Of a stretch of DNA of 64,000 nucleotides, positions 35,842 through 45,032 are shown piece after piece (position 1 is the first letter of the stretch; each line of letters begins with the position of its first letter). This stretch comes from Halomonas dongshanensis. Lineage in GTDB: Bacteria > Pseudomonadota > Gammaproteobacteria > Pseudomonadales > Halomonadaceae. The stretch is from assembly GCF_024790395.1 (NCBI RefSeq), contig NZ_JAJISC010000001.1:124001-188000 (forward strand), in the 5' to 3' direction. Below the pieces are notes generated by a model. The model was not told the DNA's origin. It was given only the letters and a program-made list of their open reading frames with translations, and did no database searches. Position numbers and translations under genes: made by a program.

Positions 35842-36741
35842 CTAGCCAAGGCCTGGCGGGTTGCCGCGGTAATTCGAGGGGGTAGTGCCCGCATGGCGCG
35901 CAAAGAATCGGCAAAAGTAAGCGGGGTCCTTGAACCCGAGCTGGTAGGCGATCTCGTTGACGCTCATGCGGGTGAAGGTGAGAAGGCGCCGCGCCTCTTG
36001 CATCAGACGATCGTGAATCACTCGCTTACTGGGCACGCCGACGATGCGCCGACAAACGGCGTTGAGGCGCGCCTCGGTGACGTTGAGCGCGCGGGCGTAG
36101 GCCGCCAGCGTCCAGTGCGCGGTGTAGTGGGCCTCGATCTCCAGATTGAAGCGGCGAAACAGCGACAGCTCGTCGTGACGCACGCTCTGGGCCTTGAGCG
36201 AGTTGGCCGAAAGCCGAAAAAGGCTTACGAAGATCAACCGCGTCAGGGTGATCAGCGCGGTTTCGCGGCCAGGGCGGTTGGCCTCGAACTCCAGACGCAG
36301 CTCATCGAACAGCCGCTCGACCCGGTTCACCTCCGGTCGCGTGTCGTCGCTGACCCGGCCGGTCGCCACGCACACGGGCGCCACGCTCGAAGCGTCGCCC
36401 AGCGTCGGCGTCTCCTCGAGCAGCGACCACACCAGCTGTTGTCGTACCGTCAGTACGTGACCATCGCTGCTTTCTTCGGTCGTGAAGGCATGCGGCACGG
36501 TCGGCGGCGTCAGAAAGAACATCGGCCCCTGCTGATGAAACGGCCGCTCGTCCAGATAGACCCGTACCATGCCGCGCATGACGTAGTGCACCTGAAAAAA
36601 GCGGTCATGATGATGCACCGGCATGTTGCGCCCATAGAAGTCCGCCATGGGGCCCAGCGCATCGTAATGCACCGCCGCATCGGCGTACCGCTGATCGTAC
36701 TCCTGGCCGATCGTGATGTTGGGGATAGGTTCCAGCGTCAT
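35842..36741 (-). CDS. hpaA: HpaA-type AraC activator of the HPA pathway
   Basis: A 299-aa regulator beginning MTLEPIPNITIGQEYDQRY, characteristic of HpaA, with an AAGGG ribosome site before the ATG at 36741. The N-terminal cupin (about 45-110) has YGRNMPVHHHDRFFQVHYV and the PHAF effector region. The C-terminal AraC domain has LNAVCRRIVGVPSKRVIHDRL and VNEIAYQLGFKDPAYFCRFF. In E. coli HpaA activates hpaBC with 4-hydroxyphenylacetate as effector. Here it is divergent from the second dioxygenase gene, with about 140 bases between. Confidence 0.9.
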   Translation of the reverse strand: MTLEPIPNITIGQEYDQRYADAAVHYDALGPMADFYGRNMPVHHHDRFFQVHYVMRGMVRVYLDERPFHQQGPMFFLTPPTVPHAFTTEESSDGHVLTVRQQLVWSLLEETPTLGDASSVAPVCVATGRVSDDTRPEVNRVERLFDELRLEFEANRPGRETALITLTRLIFVSLFRLSANSLKAQSVRHDELSLFRRFNLEIEAHYTAHWTLAAYARALNVTEARLNAVCRRIVGVPSKRVIHDRLMQEARRLLTFTRMSVNEIAYQLGFKDPAYFCRFFARHAGTTPSNYRGNPPGLG

Positions 36742-36880
36742 GGTCACCCTTTTGAGCCTGTGCAGGGCGTCTGCCCGGCAAGCACTTATATTAACCACCA
36801 AAGGACGCTTGGCTCCATGACGTTGACTGCCTGTTGTTCAGGTCGCTCGATCCCGCCCGTCCCTTACAAGGAGTTTTCTC

Positions 36881-37735
36881 ATGGGTGAAATCGTTCTCGC
36901 CGCCAAGATCACGCACGTGCCCTCGATGTATCTCTCCGAGCAGCCCGGCCCGCACCACGGCTGTCGCGCCGAAGCCATCGCCGGGCACAAGGAGATCGCC
37001 CGTCGCGCCCGCGCGCTTGGCGCCGACGTCGCCGTGGTGTTCGACACGCACTGGCTGGTCAACAGTGGCTACCACATCAACTGTGGCGACCACTTCGAAG
37101 GTCTTTACACCAGCAACGAACTGCCGCACTTCATTCAGAACATGGCCTACCAGTACACCGGCTGTCCGGACCTTGGCAACGCGATCGCCGAGCACGCCAA
37201 TCGCTCGGATATCCGCACCATGGCGCACAACATTCAGAGCCTCAAGCTCGAGTACGGCACCCTGGTGCCCATGCGCTACATGCACATGGACGTGCCGGAT
37301 GAGCAGCCCTTCAAGGTGATTTCCATCGCCGCCTGGGATGCCTGGCACGATCTCAACGACAGTATTCGTTTCGGCGAAGCCGTGCGCCGCGCAATCGAAG
37401 AAAGCGATTACAAGGTCATGGTGCTGGCGTCCGGGTCGCTATCGCATCGCTTCAGCGACAACGTCAATGCGCTCGAGAACCTGCACCGCTGGACGCGTGA
37501 GTTCGACCGTCAGATGGATATGCGCGTGGTCGAGCTGTGGCGCGAAGGCAGGTTCGACGAGTTTCGCGCCATGCTGCCGGAGTACGCCCAGCACTGCTAC
37601 GGCGAGGGCGGCATGCACGACACCGCGATGCTGATGGGCGTGCTCGGCGAGGGCTATGACCGTCCGGCGGAGATCCTGACCGCGCCGTTCGGCAGCTCTG
37701 GTACCGGTCAGATCAACGCCGTTTTCCCGATGTAA
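36881..37735 (+). CDS. hpaD: Homoprotocatechuate 2,3-dioxygenase, type III (LigB fold)
   Basis: A 284-aa LigB-superfamily extradiol dioxygenase, matching E. coli HpaD/HpcB (283 aa) in length and in GEIVLAAKITHVPSMYLSEQ, EAIAGHKEI, VVFDTHWLVNSGYHI and LASGSLSHRF. Family metal ligands are His in THVPS, His in DTHW and a Glu/His pair further on. It performs the same ring cleavage as the VOC-type enzyme at 33102, with no homology between the two. AAGGAG lies before the ATG. It heads a hpaD-hpaI-gabD operon. Confidence 0.92.
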   Translation: MGEIVLAAKITHVPSMYLSEQPGPHHGCRAEAIAGHKEIARRARALGADVAVVFDTHWLVNSGYHINCGDHFEGLYTSNELPHFIQNMAYQYTGCPDLGNAIAEHANRSDIRTMAHNIQSLKLEYGTLVPMRYMHMDVPDEQPFKVISIAAWDAWHDLNDSIRFGEAVRRAIEESDYKVMVLASGSLSHRFSDNVNALENLHRWTREFDRQMDMRVVELWREGRFDEFRAMLPEYAQHCYGEGGMHDTAMLMGVLGEGYDRPAEILTAPFGSSGTGQINAVFPM

Positions 37736-37765
37736 CGCCATACGCCAACTTTCAAGGAGTGCCTC

Positions 37766-38569
37766 ATGGACATGCCCCGCAATACCTTCAAGCAGGCCAT
37801 TGGCAACCAGCAAGCCCAGATCGGTCTCTGGCTGGGCCTTGCCAACGGTTACTGCGCTGAGCTTGCCGCCAACGCCGGGTTCGACTGGCTTCTGATCGAC
37901 GGCGAGCATGCGCCGAACGATTTACGCACCATCCTCGGACAGCTTCAAGCCGTCGCGCCCTATTCGGTTCAGCCGATTGCCCGCCCGCCGGTAGGCGATG
38001 CGGCGACGATCAAGCAGTATCTGGATCTCGGCGTGCAGACCCTGCTGGTGCCCATGGTGGACACCGCCGAACAGGCCCGTGAACTGGTGCGCGCCACGCG
38101 TTACCCGCCAGAAGGCATTCGCGGGGTGGGTAGTGCGCTGGCCCGCGCCTCGCGCTGGAACTCGATTCCAGGCTATCTCGATCACGCCGATGGCGAGGTC
38201 TGCCTGCTGGTTCAAATCGAGACCAAACAAGGGCTCGAAAATCTCGACGAGATTGCTGCCGTCGAGGGCGTCGATGGCGTCTTCATCGGCCCGGCGGATC
38301 TCAGCGCCTCTCTCGGTCACCGCGGCGATCCAGGGCACGACGATGTACAGGCCGCCATCGAGGACGGTATCGCGCGTATCCAGAAGGCTGGCAAGGCCGC
38401 CGGCATTCTCTCGGCCAACAAGACGCTGGCCCGGCGCTATCTCGAGCTTGGCGCCACCTTCGTGGCCGTGGGAGTCGACACCAGCCTGCTAATGGGCGCG
38501 CTGAAAGCCCTGGCCGGTGAGTTCAAGGGCGGCGGCGCCCCGTCGGCATCTGCATCATCGGTGTACTGA
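37766..38569 (+). CDS. hpaI: 4-hydroxy-2-oxoheptanedioate aldolase
   Basis: A 267-aa class II pyruvate aldolase of the HpcH/HpaI family, cleaving 4-hydroxy-2-oxoheptanedioate to pyruvate and succinate semialdehyde. Visible features are the His of DGEHAPND, the metal ligand Glu in [11 protein letters not shown], Asp in [10 protein letters not shown], and [17 protein letters not shown]. coli HpaI is 262 aa. It follows the LigB-type dioxygenase by 30 bases and precedes the semialdehyde dehydrogenase, the next pathway step. Confidence 0.94.
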   Translation: MDMPRNTFKQAIGNQQAQIGLWLGLANGYCAELAANAGFDWLLIDGEHAPNDLRTILGQLQAVAPYSVQPIARPPVGDAATIKQYLDLGVQTLLVPMVDTAEQARELVRATRYPPEGIRGVGSALARASRWNSIPGYLDHADGEVCLLVQIETKQGLENLDEIAAVEGVDGVFIGPADLSASLGHRGDPGHDDVQAAIEDGIARIQKAGKAAGILSANKTLARRYLELGATFVAVGVDTSLLMGALKALAGEFKGGGAPSASASSVY

Positions 38570-38590
38570 GCCTTCCTCTTTTGACTCATC

Positions 38591-38613
38591 AGGCCAAGCC
38601 TTGGGGCTGGCCT
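38591..38613 (+). other. Intercistronic hairpin between hpaI and gabD
   Basis: AGGCCAAGCC and GGCTGGCCT pair around a TTGG loop with one bulged A, in the 60-base gap. Confidence 0.5.
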
Positions 38614-38629
38614 CTATTCGGAACCGACC

Positions 38630-40081
38630 ATGAACCTCACTGATTCGAAACTTCTACGTCAACAGGGCTATATCGACGGCCAGTGGCTGGATGCCGATAG
38701 CGGCGATACCTTTGACGTAACCAACCCCGCCAACGGCGACACCATTGCTTGTGTGGCGCGCATGGGGGCGGGCGATACCCAGCGCGCCATCGAGGCCGCC
38801 AACACCGCTCTACCCGCCTGGCGCGAGATGACCGCCAAGGCACGCTCGCAAATCCTCAAGCGCTGGTTCGCGCTGATGCAAGAGCACAAGGAAGATCTGG
38901 CGCGTATTCTGAGCGCGGAGCAGGGCAAGCCGCTGGCCGAAAGCCGCGGTGAAGTGGATTACGGCGCTAGCTTCATCGAGTGGTTCGCCGAGGAGGGCAA
39001 GCGCGTCTACGGTGACGTGATTCCCCACGATAAACCTGGCCGTCGGCTGGTCGTCATCAAGCAGCCGGTGGGCGTAGTGGCGGCCATCACGCCGTGGAAC
39101 TTCCCCATCGCCATGATCACCCGCAAAGCGGGCCCGGCACTGGCTGCCGGCTGCACCATGGTACTCAAACCCGCCTCGGAGACGCCGCTTTCCGCGCTGG
39201 CTCTGGCCGAGCTTGCCGAGCGCGCAGGCGTCCCAGCCGGGGTGTTCAACGTGGTGGCCGGGCGCGCTGGCGAGATTGGCACCGAGCTCACCCACAGCCC
39301 GATTATCCGCAAGCTCTCCTTCACCGGCTCCACCGAGATAGGCCGCCAGTTGATGGAAGAGTGCGCAGGTACCATCAAGAAGGTCAGTATGGAGCTTGGC
39401 GGCAACGCGCCGTTTATCGTGTTCGAGGATGCCGATCTTGATGCCGCTGTCGAAGGCGCGATCGCCTCGAAATTCCGCAACAGCGGCCAGACCTGCGTCT
39501 GCACCAATCGCTTTTTGGTCCACGATGCGGTTTATGACGCCTTTAGCGAGAAGCTGGTGACTGCCGTTAAAGCGCTCAAGGTCGCCGCCGCCGAAGAAGA
39601 TGGCGCCCAGCAGGGGCCGCTGATCAATTCGAAGGCCGTCGACAAGGTACGCGCCCACATCGACAACGCTATCGGCCACGGCGCGAAGGTGCTCTGCGGC
39701 GGCCAGTCCCACGCGCTGGGGGGTAACTTCTTCGAGCCCACGGTGCTGGGCGATGTGACCTCGGCCATGGACGTAGCCGGTGAGGAGACCTTCGGCCCGC
39801 TGGCGCCGCTGTTTCGTTTCAGCACCGAGCAGGAGGCTGTCGCCACGGCCAACGACACGCCGTTTGGTTTGGCGGCCTACGTCTACACCCAGAATTTGGG
39901 TCGCAGCTGGCGCATGGGCGAGGCGCTCGAATACGGCATGGTCGGCATCAACGAAGGCATCATCTCCTCCGAAGTCGCCCCGTTCGGCGGCATCAAGGCC
40001 TCCGGCGTCGGCCGCGAAGGCTCGCACTACGGCATCGAGGACTACCTCGAGGTCAAGTATCTGTGTATGGGTATCAAATAG
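38630..40081 (+). CDS. gabD: Succinate-semialdehyde dehydrogenase
   Basis: A 483-aa aldehyde dehydrogenase matching E. coli GabD in length (482 aa) and in blocks: EWFAEEGKRVYGDVIP, ITPWNFPIAMITRKAGPALA, catalytic Glu in MELGGNAPFIVFEDAD, catalytic Cys in NSGQTCVCTNRF and NEGIISSEVAPFGGIKASG. It converts the succinate semialdehyde made by HpaI to succinate with NAD(P)+, completing the route to the TCA cycle. It is the last gene of the unit and ends at a strong terminator. Confidence 0.93.
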   Translation: MNLTDSKLLRQQGYIDGQWLDADSGDTFDVTNPANGDTIACVARMGAGDTQRAIEAANTALPAWREMTAKARSQILKRWFALMQEHKEDLARILSAEQGKPLAESRGEVDYGASFIEWFAEEGKRVYGDVIPHDKPGRRLVVIKQPVGVVAAITPWNFPIAMITRKAGPALAAGCTMVLKPASETPLSALALAELAERAGVPAGVFNVVAGRAGEIGTELTHSPIIRKLSFTGSTEIGRQLMEECAGTIKKVSMELGGNAPFIVFEDADLDAAVEGAIASKFRNSGQTCVCTNRFLVHDAVYDAFSEKLVTAVKALKVAAAEEDGAQQGPLINSKAVDKVRAHIDNAIGHGAKVLCGGQSHALGGNFFEPTVLGDVTSAMDVAGEETFGPLAPLFRFSTEQEAVATANDTPFGLAAYVYTQNLGRSWRMGEALEYGMVGINEGIISSEVAPFGGIKASGVGREGSHYGIEDYLEVKYLCMGIK

Positions 40082-40093
40082 GTAAAGATGGCT

Positions 40094-40123
40094 GGTCGGC
40101 ATGAATATGCCGACCGTTTTTTT
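40094..40123 (+). terminator. Terminator after gabD
   Basis: A 9-bp stem GGTCGGCAT/ATGCCGACC with a GAAT loop, then G and seven T. Confidence 0.93.
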
Positions 40124-40275
40124 GAAAGTGTGTTTCTGCCACGCTATCGGTGATTAATTTTCGACATGCTTTTAATTACGTTAACCATGTCGTTCTTGAT
40201 GCCAGATATTCGTCGATTACTTGCGTGTAAACCGCAATGTAGTTTGGACTTTTGTAAGGCTGCCGGATTATAAAA

Positions 40276-41619
40276 ATGAATATCACCTTGATGAATATCA
40301 TCAATGATGCAGGGATTATGGCCATCCTTTTCCTGTTAGGCGTCGTGCTACGGGCCCGAATCCAATGGGTGCAAAAGTTATTCCTTCCAGCAAGTATTAT
40401 CGCGGGGCTGATGGGGTTGATAGCAGGCCCTAACGGTTTTGCATGGCTGCCGCTGTCGAACAATATCGCTCAGTATCCCGGAATACTGATTACGTTGATA
40501 TTTGCATCGCTAGCGCTGAATACCCGTCGCTTTAACATGGGTGAGATGACGCGTTATGCCGGAAGCATGTGGTCTTATGGCGCAATAGGCATGGTAGGAA
40601 TGTACGGTGGAGGCGTGTTGATCACTCTGATCGCATTGCAGCCATTCTGGCCCGATTTACCTGATGGCTTCGGTATTTTATTAGCGGCCGGGTTTATTGG
40701 TGGCCACGGCTCTGCTGCGGCAATTGGCAGTGTGTTCGCCGATAATGGCTGGCCCGAGGCCACCTCGTTGGGGATGACGGCGGCGACTGTTGGCGTATTG
40801 GCTTCCATCGTTGGCGGCATGGTCATCATTCGTCATAGTGTGCAGCGCGGAGAGAGTAGCTTCATTCATGGTTACGATCAGTTGCCCGTTGAAATGCGTA
40901 CGGGTTTGGTGCCCGAGGATAGGCGCTCTAGCGTGAACATCGAGACGGTATCCTCGATGACGATCGATCCACTTTTGTTTCATGCTCTATTGGTTTTGGG
41001 CGTGGCGGCGGCTGCTTTCTGGATTCAGAGCGCCATTATTTGGCTGTTCGATTTTGCCGCGCCTACGTTTGCTATCGCGTTTCTGTTTGGTTTAATGGTG
41101 AACGCTTGGTTAAATCGCTGCGATATCAAGAAATACGTAAGCCCCCCTGTATTAAACCATATCGGCGGTTGTTCGACGGATGTACTCGTCGCCTTTGGTA
41201 TCGCGTCCATTAACTTGTCCGTTGCACGTGATTACTTTGTTCCTCTGTTGATACTGATGATCTTCGGTATTGTATTCAGCTATTTGATGTTGCGTTTCAT
41301 GGCGCCCCGATTCTACGCTTCTTATAGCTTCGAGAAAGGTATCTTTGGCTGGGGCTGGTTTACCGGCACGGTGGCGATGGGAATCGCGCTATTAAGGATC
41401 GTCGATCCAAAAATGCAGAGTAAAACGTTGGATGAGTTCGGCTTTGCCTACGTGCTATCGGCGCCGTTCGAAATTCTGATCGTTACCTTCTCGCCCTTGA
41501 TTCTCCTGGCGGGAGCGGGGTGGCTATATGTGGGAGCAAGCGTGCTGATCCTTGTCGCGATCCTGCTGGTATCACACCAGTTGAAGTGGTATCGACATGG
41601 TCTTTCCGACGTTCACTAG
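40276..41619 (+). CDS. GltS-like sodium/carboxylate symporter
   Basis: A 447-aa polytopic protein with about 11-12 hydrophobic segments, related to the GltS (ESS) sodium:glutamate symporter family. The pore-like repeat AAGFIGGHGSAAAIGSVFADNG (around 135-156) resembles the GGHGTA motif of GltS. FLPASIIAGLMGLIAGPNG is also typical. It is longer than E. coli GltS (401 aa). Less GC-rich than the hpa genes, it starts about 150 bases after the gabD terminator, so it has its own promoter. Substrate unknown; glutamate or an aromatic/dicarboxylic acid are possible. Confidence 0.78.
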   Translation: MNITLMNIINDAGIMAILFLLGVVLRARIQWVQKLFLPASIIAGLMGLIAGPNGFAWLPLSNNIAQYPGILITLIFASLALNTRRFNMGEMTRYAGSMWSYGAIGMVGMYGGGVLITLIALQPFWPDLPDGFGILLAAGFIGGHGSAAAIGSVFADNGWPEATSLGMTAATVGVLASIVGGMVIIRHSVQRGESSFIHGYDQLPVEMRTGLVPEDRRSSVNIETVSSMTIDPLLFHALLVLGVAAAAFWIQSAIIWLFDFAAPTFAIAFLFGLMVNAWLNRCDIKKYVSPPVLNHIGGCSTDVLVAFGIASINLSVARDYFVPLLILMIFGIVFSYLMLRFMAPRFYASYSFEKGIFGWGWFTGTVAMGIALLRIVDPKMQSKTLDEFGFAYVLSAPFEILIVTFSPLILLAGAGWLYVGASVLILVAILLVSHQLKWYRHGLSDVH

Positions 41620-41794
41620 ATGTCGTGAGAACGTCGATCAGGTCGAGCGCTCGATCATCTTGATGGCAGAATGACCTCTACCAAAATGTGTATGATAGCG
41701 TCACTTTTTGATAAGGCCTGCATTGCATTCATCTTTGGCGATTTCGCAGCAGAAAAGCCGCTAACTCTATGGAATCTTCTAGAAAGGGCAGCAC

Positions 41795-42229
41795 ATGGCG
41801 CGACCGACTCCTTCAATGACCTTGGCCCTGCTTCAGGCCCGTGAATCCGCCATGGATTTTTTTCGGCCACACCTTAACCGCAATAACATTACCGAACAGC
41901 AGTGGCGGGTGATCCGTATCCTGTGGCAAGCCGAAGAGCAGACGCTAGAAAGCTACCAACTGGCTGAGCTCGCTTGCATCCTGCGCCCGAGTCTGACCGG
42001 CGTACTGGTGCGTCTGGAACAAAACGGCTTGGTCACGCGCTGGAAGCCCGAAAACGATCAGCGTCGGCTGTGCGTCACGTTGACCCCCAAGGGCAACGAG
42101 CTATTCGATAGCATGAAAGACGAGATGATGCGCCAGTACCACAAAATTCAACAGCGGCTTGGTCCCGAGAAGTACCGTACGCTGATGAAGCTGCTCGAAG
42201 AAGTACAACAGCTCGACTCCAAAGAGTAA
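41795..42229 (+). CDS. hpaR: MarR-family repressor HpaR
   Basis: A 144-aa MarR-type winged-helix protein with the HpaR hallmarks: MTLALLQARESAMDFFRP, NNITEQQWRVIRIL, the recognition helix ACILRPSLTGVLVRLEQNGL and the wing KPENDQRRLCVTLT. E. coli HpaR represses the meta-cleavage operon and is relieved by arylacetates. Here it sits about 10 kb from hpaF, after an unrelated transporter. The palindrome at 31012-31035 is a candidate operator. Confidence 0.9.
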   Translation: MARPTPSMTLALLQARESAMDFFRPHLNRNNITEQQWRVIRILWQAEEQTLESYQLAELACILRPSLTGVLVRLEQNGLVTRWKPENDQRRLCVTLTPKGNELFDSMKDEMMRQYHKIQQRLGPEKYRTLMKLLEEVQQLDSKE

Positions 42230-42240
42230 GCGTTTACGTT

Positions 42241-42258
42241 CGGTCAGTGCGCTGACCG
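42241..42258 (+). terminator. Hairpin after hpaR
   Basis: CGGTCAG/CTGACCG with a TGCG loop lies 12 bases after the hpaR stop. There is no T run, so termination is uncertain. The hairpin also covers the last codons of the deacetylase pseudogene on the other strand. Confidence 0.5.
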
Positions 42259-42560
42259 TTCCATGTTACGAATCGTACGCTCGAGAAAAGCGGCCTTATC
42301 AACTTTCAACTGCTCTCGAACCTGACGGGTCATATCGCTAAAGGCGCTACTCGAGAGCAGCATACGCGCTAGCGGGTCCGCCGCGTTGGCATCGAAGCCG
42401 CAGGCCACCAAAAAGAGCTGTGAGCGAAAGCGCTCGGCTCTTCTTGATGGCCATATTGGTCAGACAGCAGAAGCTCATGGCTTGGTCCGACAGGCAGTGA
42501 TAGCCGGGAGGGCGCGACAATGCACAGGCGTTGTCGGCCTCCCCGTTGGTCAACGTAAAG
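42244..42560 (-). pseudogene. Remnant of a class II histone deacetylase/acetylpolyamine amidohydrolase gene
   Basis: Minus-strand translation shows two pieces of one deacetylase. The first (42553 down to about 42450) reads NGEADNACALSRPPGYH...AMSFCCLTNMAIK, matching the RPPGHH active-site region and the GFC..NN.AIA stretch of the family. The second, in another frame (about 42440 to the stop at 42244), reads FLVACGFDANAADPLARMLL...SDMTRQV, matching the C-terminal GFDAH/DPLA region. The N-terminus and the roughly 120-150 residues between are missing, so an internal deletion with frameshift has destroyed the gene. It lies directly downstream of the APC permease on the same strand. Confidence 0.75.
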
Positions 42561-42562
42561 CG

Positions 42563-43957
42563 TTACTCGCTCAGATCCGGCTCGAATAGCCCCTTTTTCA
42601 TCTTGAACTTGACCCACACGATGGCGATCAGGCTGACAATGCCGAGTACCACGCCCAGCAACGTGTAGATCAGCGTGGTCATCTCGGGTGAGGGTGAGGC
42701 GTTGGCCGCTACGTACGCCATGCCGATGATGCCCAGGATCTGCGGCAGCGGGTAGAAGGGCGTGCGGTAAGGGCGGCGATGATCGGGACGGCGGCGGCGA
42801 AGTACGATGACATCGATATGCGCCACGATGTAGGCCAGAAGCCAGCTGGTCGCCGCCGCGATCACCAGCGCGATGATCTGGTCGGGCTGGATCAGTAGAA
42901 AGGGTACGAGCACGCCGACGGCTATAAAGAGGATGCTGACCCAGGGCGTCTTATAGCGTGGGTGGAGCTTGCCCATGATGGCAAACGCCTGGCCGTTGTC
43001 GGCCATGCCGGAGAGCATACGGGGTACGGCAGCCAGCACCGTATTGACCGTACTGCAGGTCGCAGTCACGCCCATTACGGTAGCGATGATCAGTCCAGCC
43101 TGACCGAAGACGCCATCGACTAAATCGAGGTACGGCAGAGGCGAGGTGGTGAGTGTTTCAACGGAGAGATAGTAGCCAGCGCCGAGGCAGAAGATCGAAA
43201 ACAGCACGAAGATGATGCCCAGCGACAGGAACATGGCGCGAGGTATGCGTTTCTCTGGCTGACGGATCTCGTTGATCATGGGGCAGATGAACTCGCAGCC
43301 GACGAACATCCACATCGCCAGCGCGATCAAACCGATAAAGCTGCCATCGGTAATTCCGCCAAGACCCCAGTTGATGCCGGGTGCGGCCTGCGCCACCTCT
43401 GGTGTCGGTGGCTGGATCAGCGCCGTGGCGCCGACCACTAAAATGGCGACCACCATGGCGAAAGTGAACACGTTTTGCAGTTTGGCAAACACGTCGGTGC
43501 CCAGGATGTTGAGTATGGCAATGGTCGCCAGTAGCAGAATCGGCACTATGTGAGAGGGCAGCGTTTCGGGGAAGAGTGTCTGGAGCAGAGCATCGACCAG
43601 CAAAAACTCGGCCGGAATCGCAAAGATGGCCACTACCACGTAGCCGGCAAACACCGAAACGATAGCTGGAAAATGGCCGATCGCTTTTTGCGTGTAGGTG
43701 GCAAGCGTGCCCGCCTGCGGATACATCAGTGAAAGCTCCGAGAAGCTCATGGCGTTACAAACGGCCAGCAGCGTCGCCGCCAGCATGGCGGCCAAAAAAC
43801 TCAGGCCGCCGATGCCAAAGCCCAGTAGGGCCGATGCCATAGCGCCCTGGACGACCACGGTTCCTACGCAGATGGCGATCATGGTATTGAAGCCGATCGC
43901 TTGGCGCGCCGGAGCGCTGACCAGAGGCGCCGAGCCTGTCTTCGAGGTATCGAGCAT
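42563..43957 (-). CDS. APC superfamily amino acid/polyamine permease
   Basis: A 464-aa inner-membrane carrier with 12 predicted segments. The N-terminal IGFNTMIAICVGTVVVQGA corresponds to the substrate-contacting TM1 of the APC fold, and EFICPMINEIRQPEKRIPRAM to the conserved loop after TM6. The last TM is followed by FKMKKGLFEPDLSE. Subfamily cannot be fixed; amino acid, polyamine or monoamine import are options. The deacetylase remnant next to it suggests the original pair imported and deacetylated an acetylated polyamine or amine (inference). Confidence 0.82.
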   Translation of the reverse strand: MLDTSKTGSAPLVSAPARQAIGFNTMIAICVGTVVVQGAMASALLGFGIGGLSFLAAMLAATLLAVCNAMSFSELSLMYPQAGTLATYTQKAIGHFPAIVSVFAGYVVVAIFAIPAEFLLVDALLQTLFPETLPSHIVPILLLATIAILNILGTDVFAKLQNVFTFAMVVAILVVGATALIQPPTPEVAQAAPGINWGLGGITDGSFIGLIALAMWMFVGCEFICPMINEIRQPEKRIPRAMFLSLGIIFVLFSIFCLGAGYYLSVETLTTSPLPYLDLVDGVFGQAGLIIATVMGVTATCSTVNTVLAAVPRMLSGMADNGQAFAIMGKLHPRYKTPWVSILFIAVGVLVPFLLIQPDQIIALVIAAATSWLLAYIVAHIDVIVLRRRRPDHRRPYRTPFYPLPQILGIIGMAYVAANASPSPEMTTLIYTLLGVVLGIVSLIAIVWVKFKMKKGLFEPDLSE

Positions 43958-44213
43958 AATGAATTGTCTCCTGCCAGTTTAATTATTGTGCGGCCGATTC
44001 GGACGGCCTGAGATCAATGTGCACCTTATCCCGATGTCGTTCTTGTTCGCGGCTGCCAGACAGTTTCTTCTGCTTGCCGTGCTGACCCTGGCTAATGGGC
44101 ACCTTTGGTGCTCCCCCATTTGGGGGATTTTCTGCCAGCACTACCCGGTAGACCATGAATATGTTCATGACACACCCTGTGTGACCCATATTCCACGACC
44201 TGGAGACAACAAC

Positions 44214-45032
44214 ATGACAACGACCACTTCCCCCTCCGACTGGATCTCCGTGACCGGCCTTGAAAAGGGCTTCGAGACGGACTCCTACGCGCTGGATAAC
44301 TCCGCTGATCTAAGCGGCAAAAAGATCGAGTTGCACGACGCCAGCGGTAACGTTCGCCGCCTCGAGATCGACCAGCAGACGCTGCGCGTCGACGACGGCG
44401 AGGCGGTCAAGCTGCGCTTGACCTCCCTGCGCCAGGGCATTTATCTGCTCGACTGGCTGGATGAATCAACGCGCCCGACCGCCTCCTATACCGTGGTGCT
44501 GGATACACTGACCGACAGCTATACGCAGATCATCGGCACGCTGCCCACGTTCGAGACCATCAAGACCGGTCTGTACGAGCGCGCCCTCGGCGGGCGGGCA
44601 CTGACCGATGTGAACGTCGAGATCAGCCACGGCACGGTGAATAAATCCTTCAGCGACGGCGCCTGCCCGCATGCCTTGACCGATGAGCTGATCGGCGTAC
44701 GCAATCTCTATCGCTACAGCCCCACCGAGGTGTATGAACACACCTATCTGAACCCCAACTTCTACACTTGGCAGTGCCTGAAGGGCGTAGAGCAGGGCCT
44801 GTGCGACACCGATCTGTGCCACTACTACAAGATCGCCGACGACCTCTACCTGTTCGTCTGGCGTGAAAAGATCGTGCCGACGCTGGGCATCGTCATGATC
44901 GATGAGCAGAACCACAGAAGCGATGGCAAGATCTTCGGCGTGGGGGATACCGAGGACGCGCCGCTGGCCAACTTCCCGATGGCTTCCTACTGCCAGCGCC
45001 TGAGCCGCACGGAGTACCCCGATGACCTCTGA
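44214..45032 (+). CDS. moaF: MoaF family protein (monoamine-regulon type)
   Basis: A 272-aa soluble protein, with ATG at 44214 behind GGAG. It resembles MoaF of the Klebsiella monoamine (tyramine-induced) regulon, not a molybdopterin enzyme. It shows two similar lipocalin-like halves: about 30-110 with YLLDWLDESTRPTASYTVVLD, and about 165-265 with YLFVWREKIVPTLGIVMID. Molecular function is unknown. It is followed by two SDR genes; in Klebsiella moaF is linked to moaE, which I recall as an SDR-like protein. Overlap of 11 bases with the next gene implies co-translation. Confidence 0.72.
   Translation: MTTTTSPSDWISVTGLEKGFETDSYALDNSADLSGKKIELHDASGNVRRLEIDQQTLRVDDGEAVKLRLTSLRQGIYLLDWLDESTRPTASYTVVLDTLTDSYTQIIGTLPTFETIKTGLYERALGGRALTDVNVEISHGTVNKSFSDGACPHALTDELIGVRNLYRYSPTEVYEHTYLNPNFYTWQCLKGVEQGLCDTDLCHYYKIADDLYLFVWREKIVPTLGIVMIDEQNHRSDGKIFGVGDTEDAPLANFPMASYCQRLSRTEYPDDL

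Noticed and set aside
38810-40102. Long open frame antisense to gabD (430 codons)
   Set aside because: High-GC coding DNA often leaves the opposite strand open; the gabD frame has clear ALDH motifs and the antisense product has none.
44214-45032. Molybdenum cofactor biosynthesis gene
   Set aside because: The MoaF name comes from the monoamine regulon; there are no moa/moe/mob molybdopterin genes nearby.
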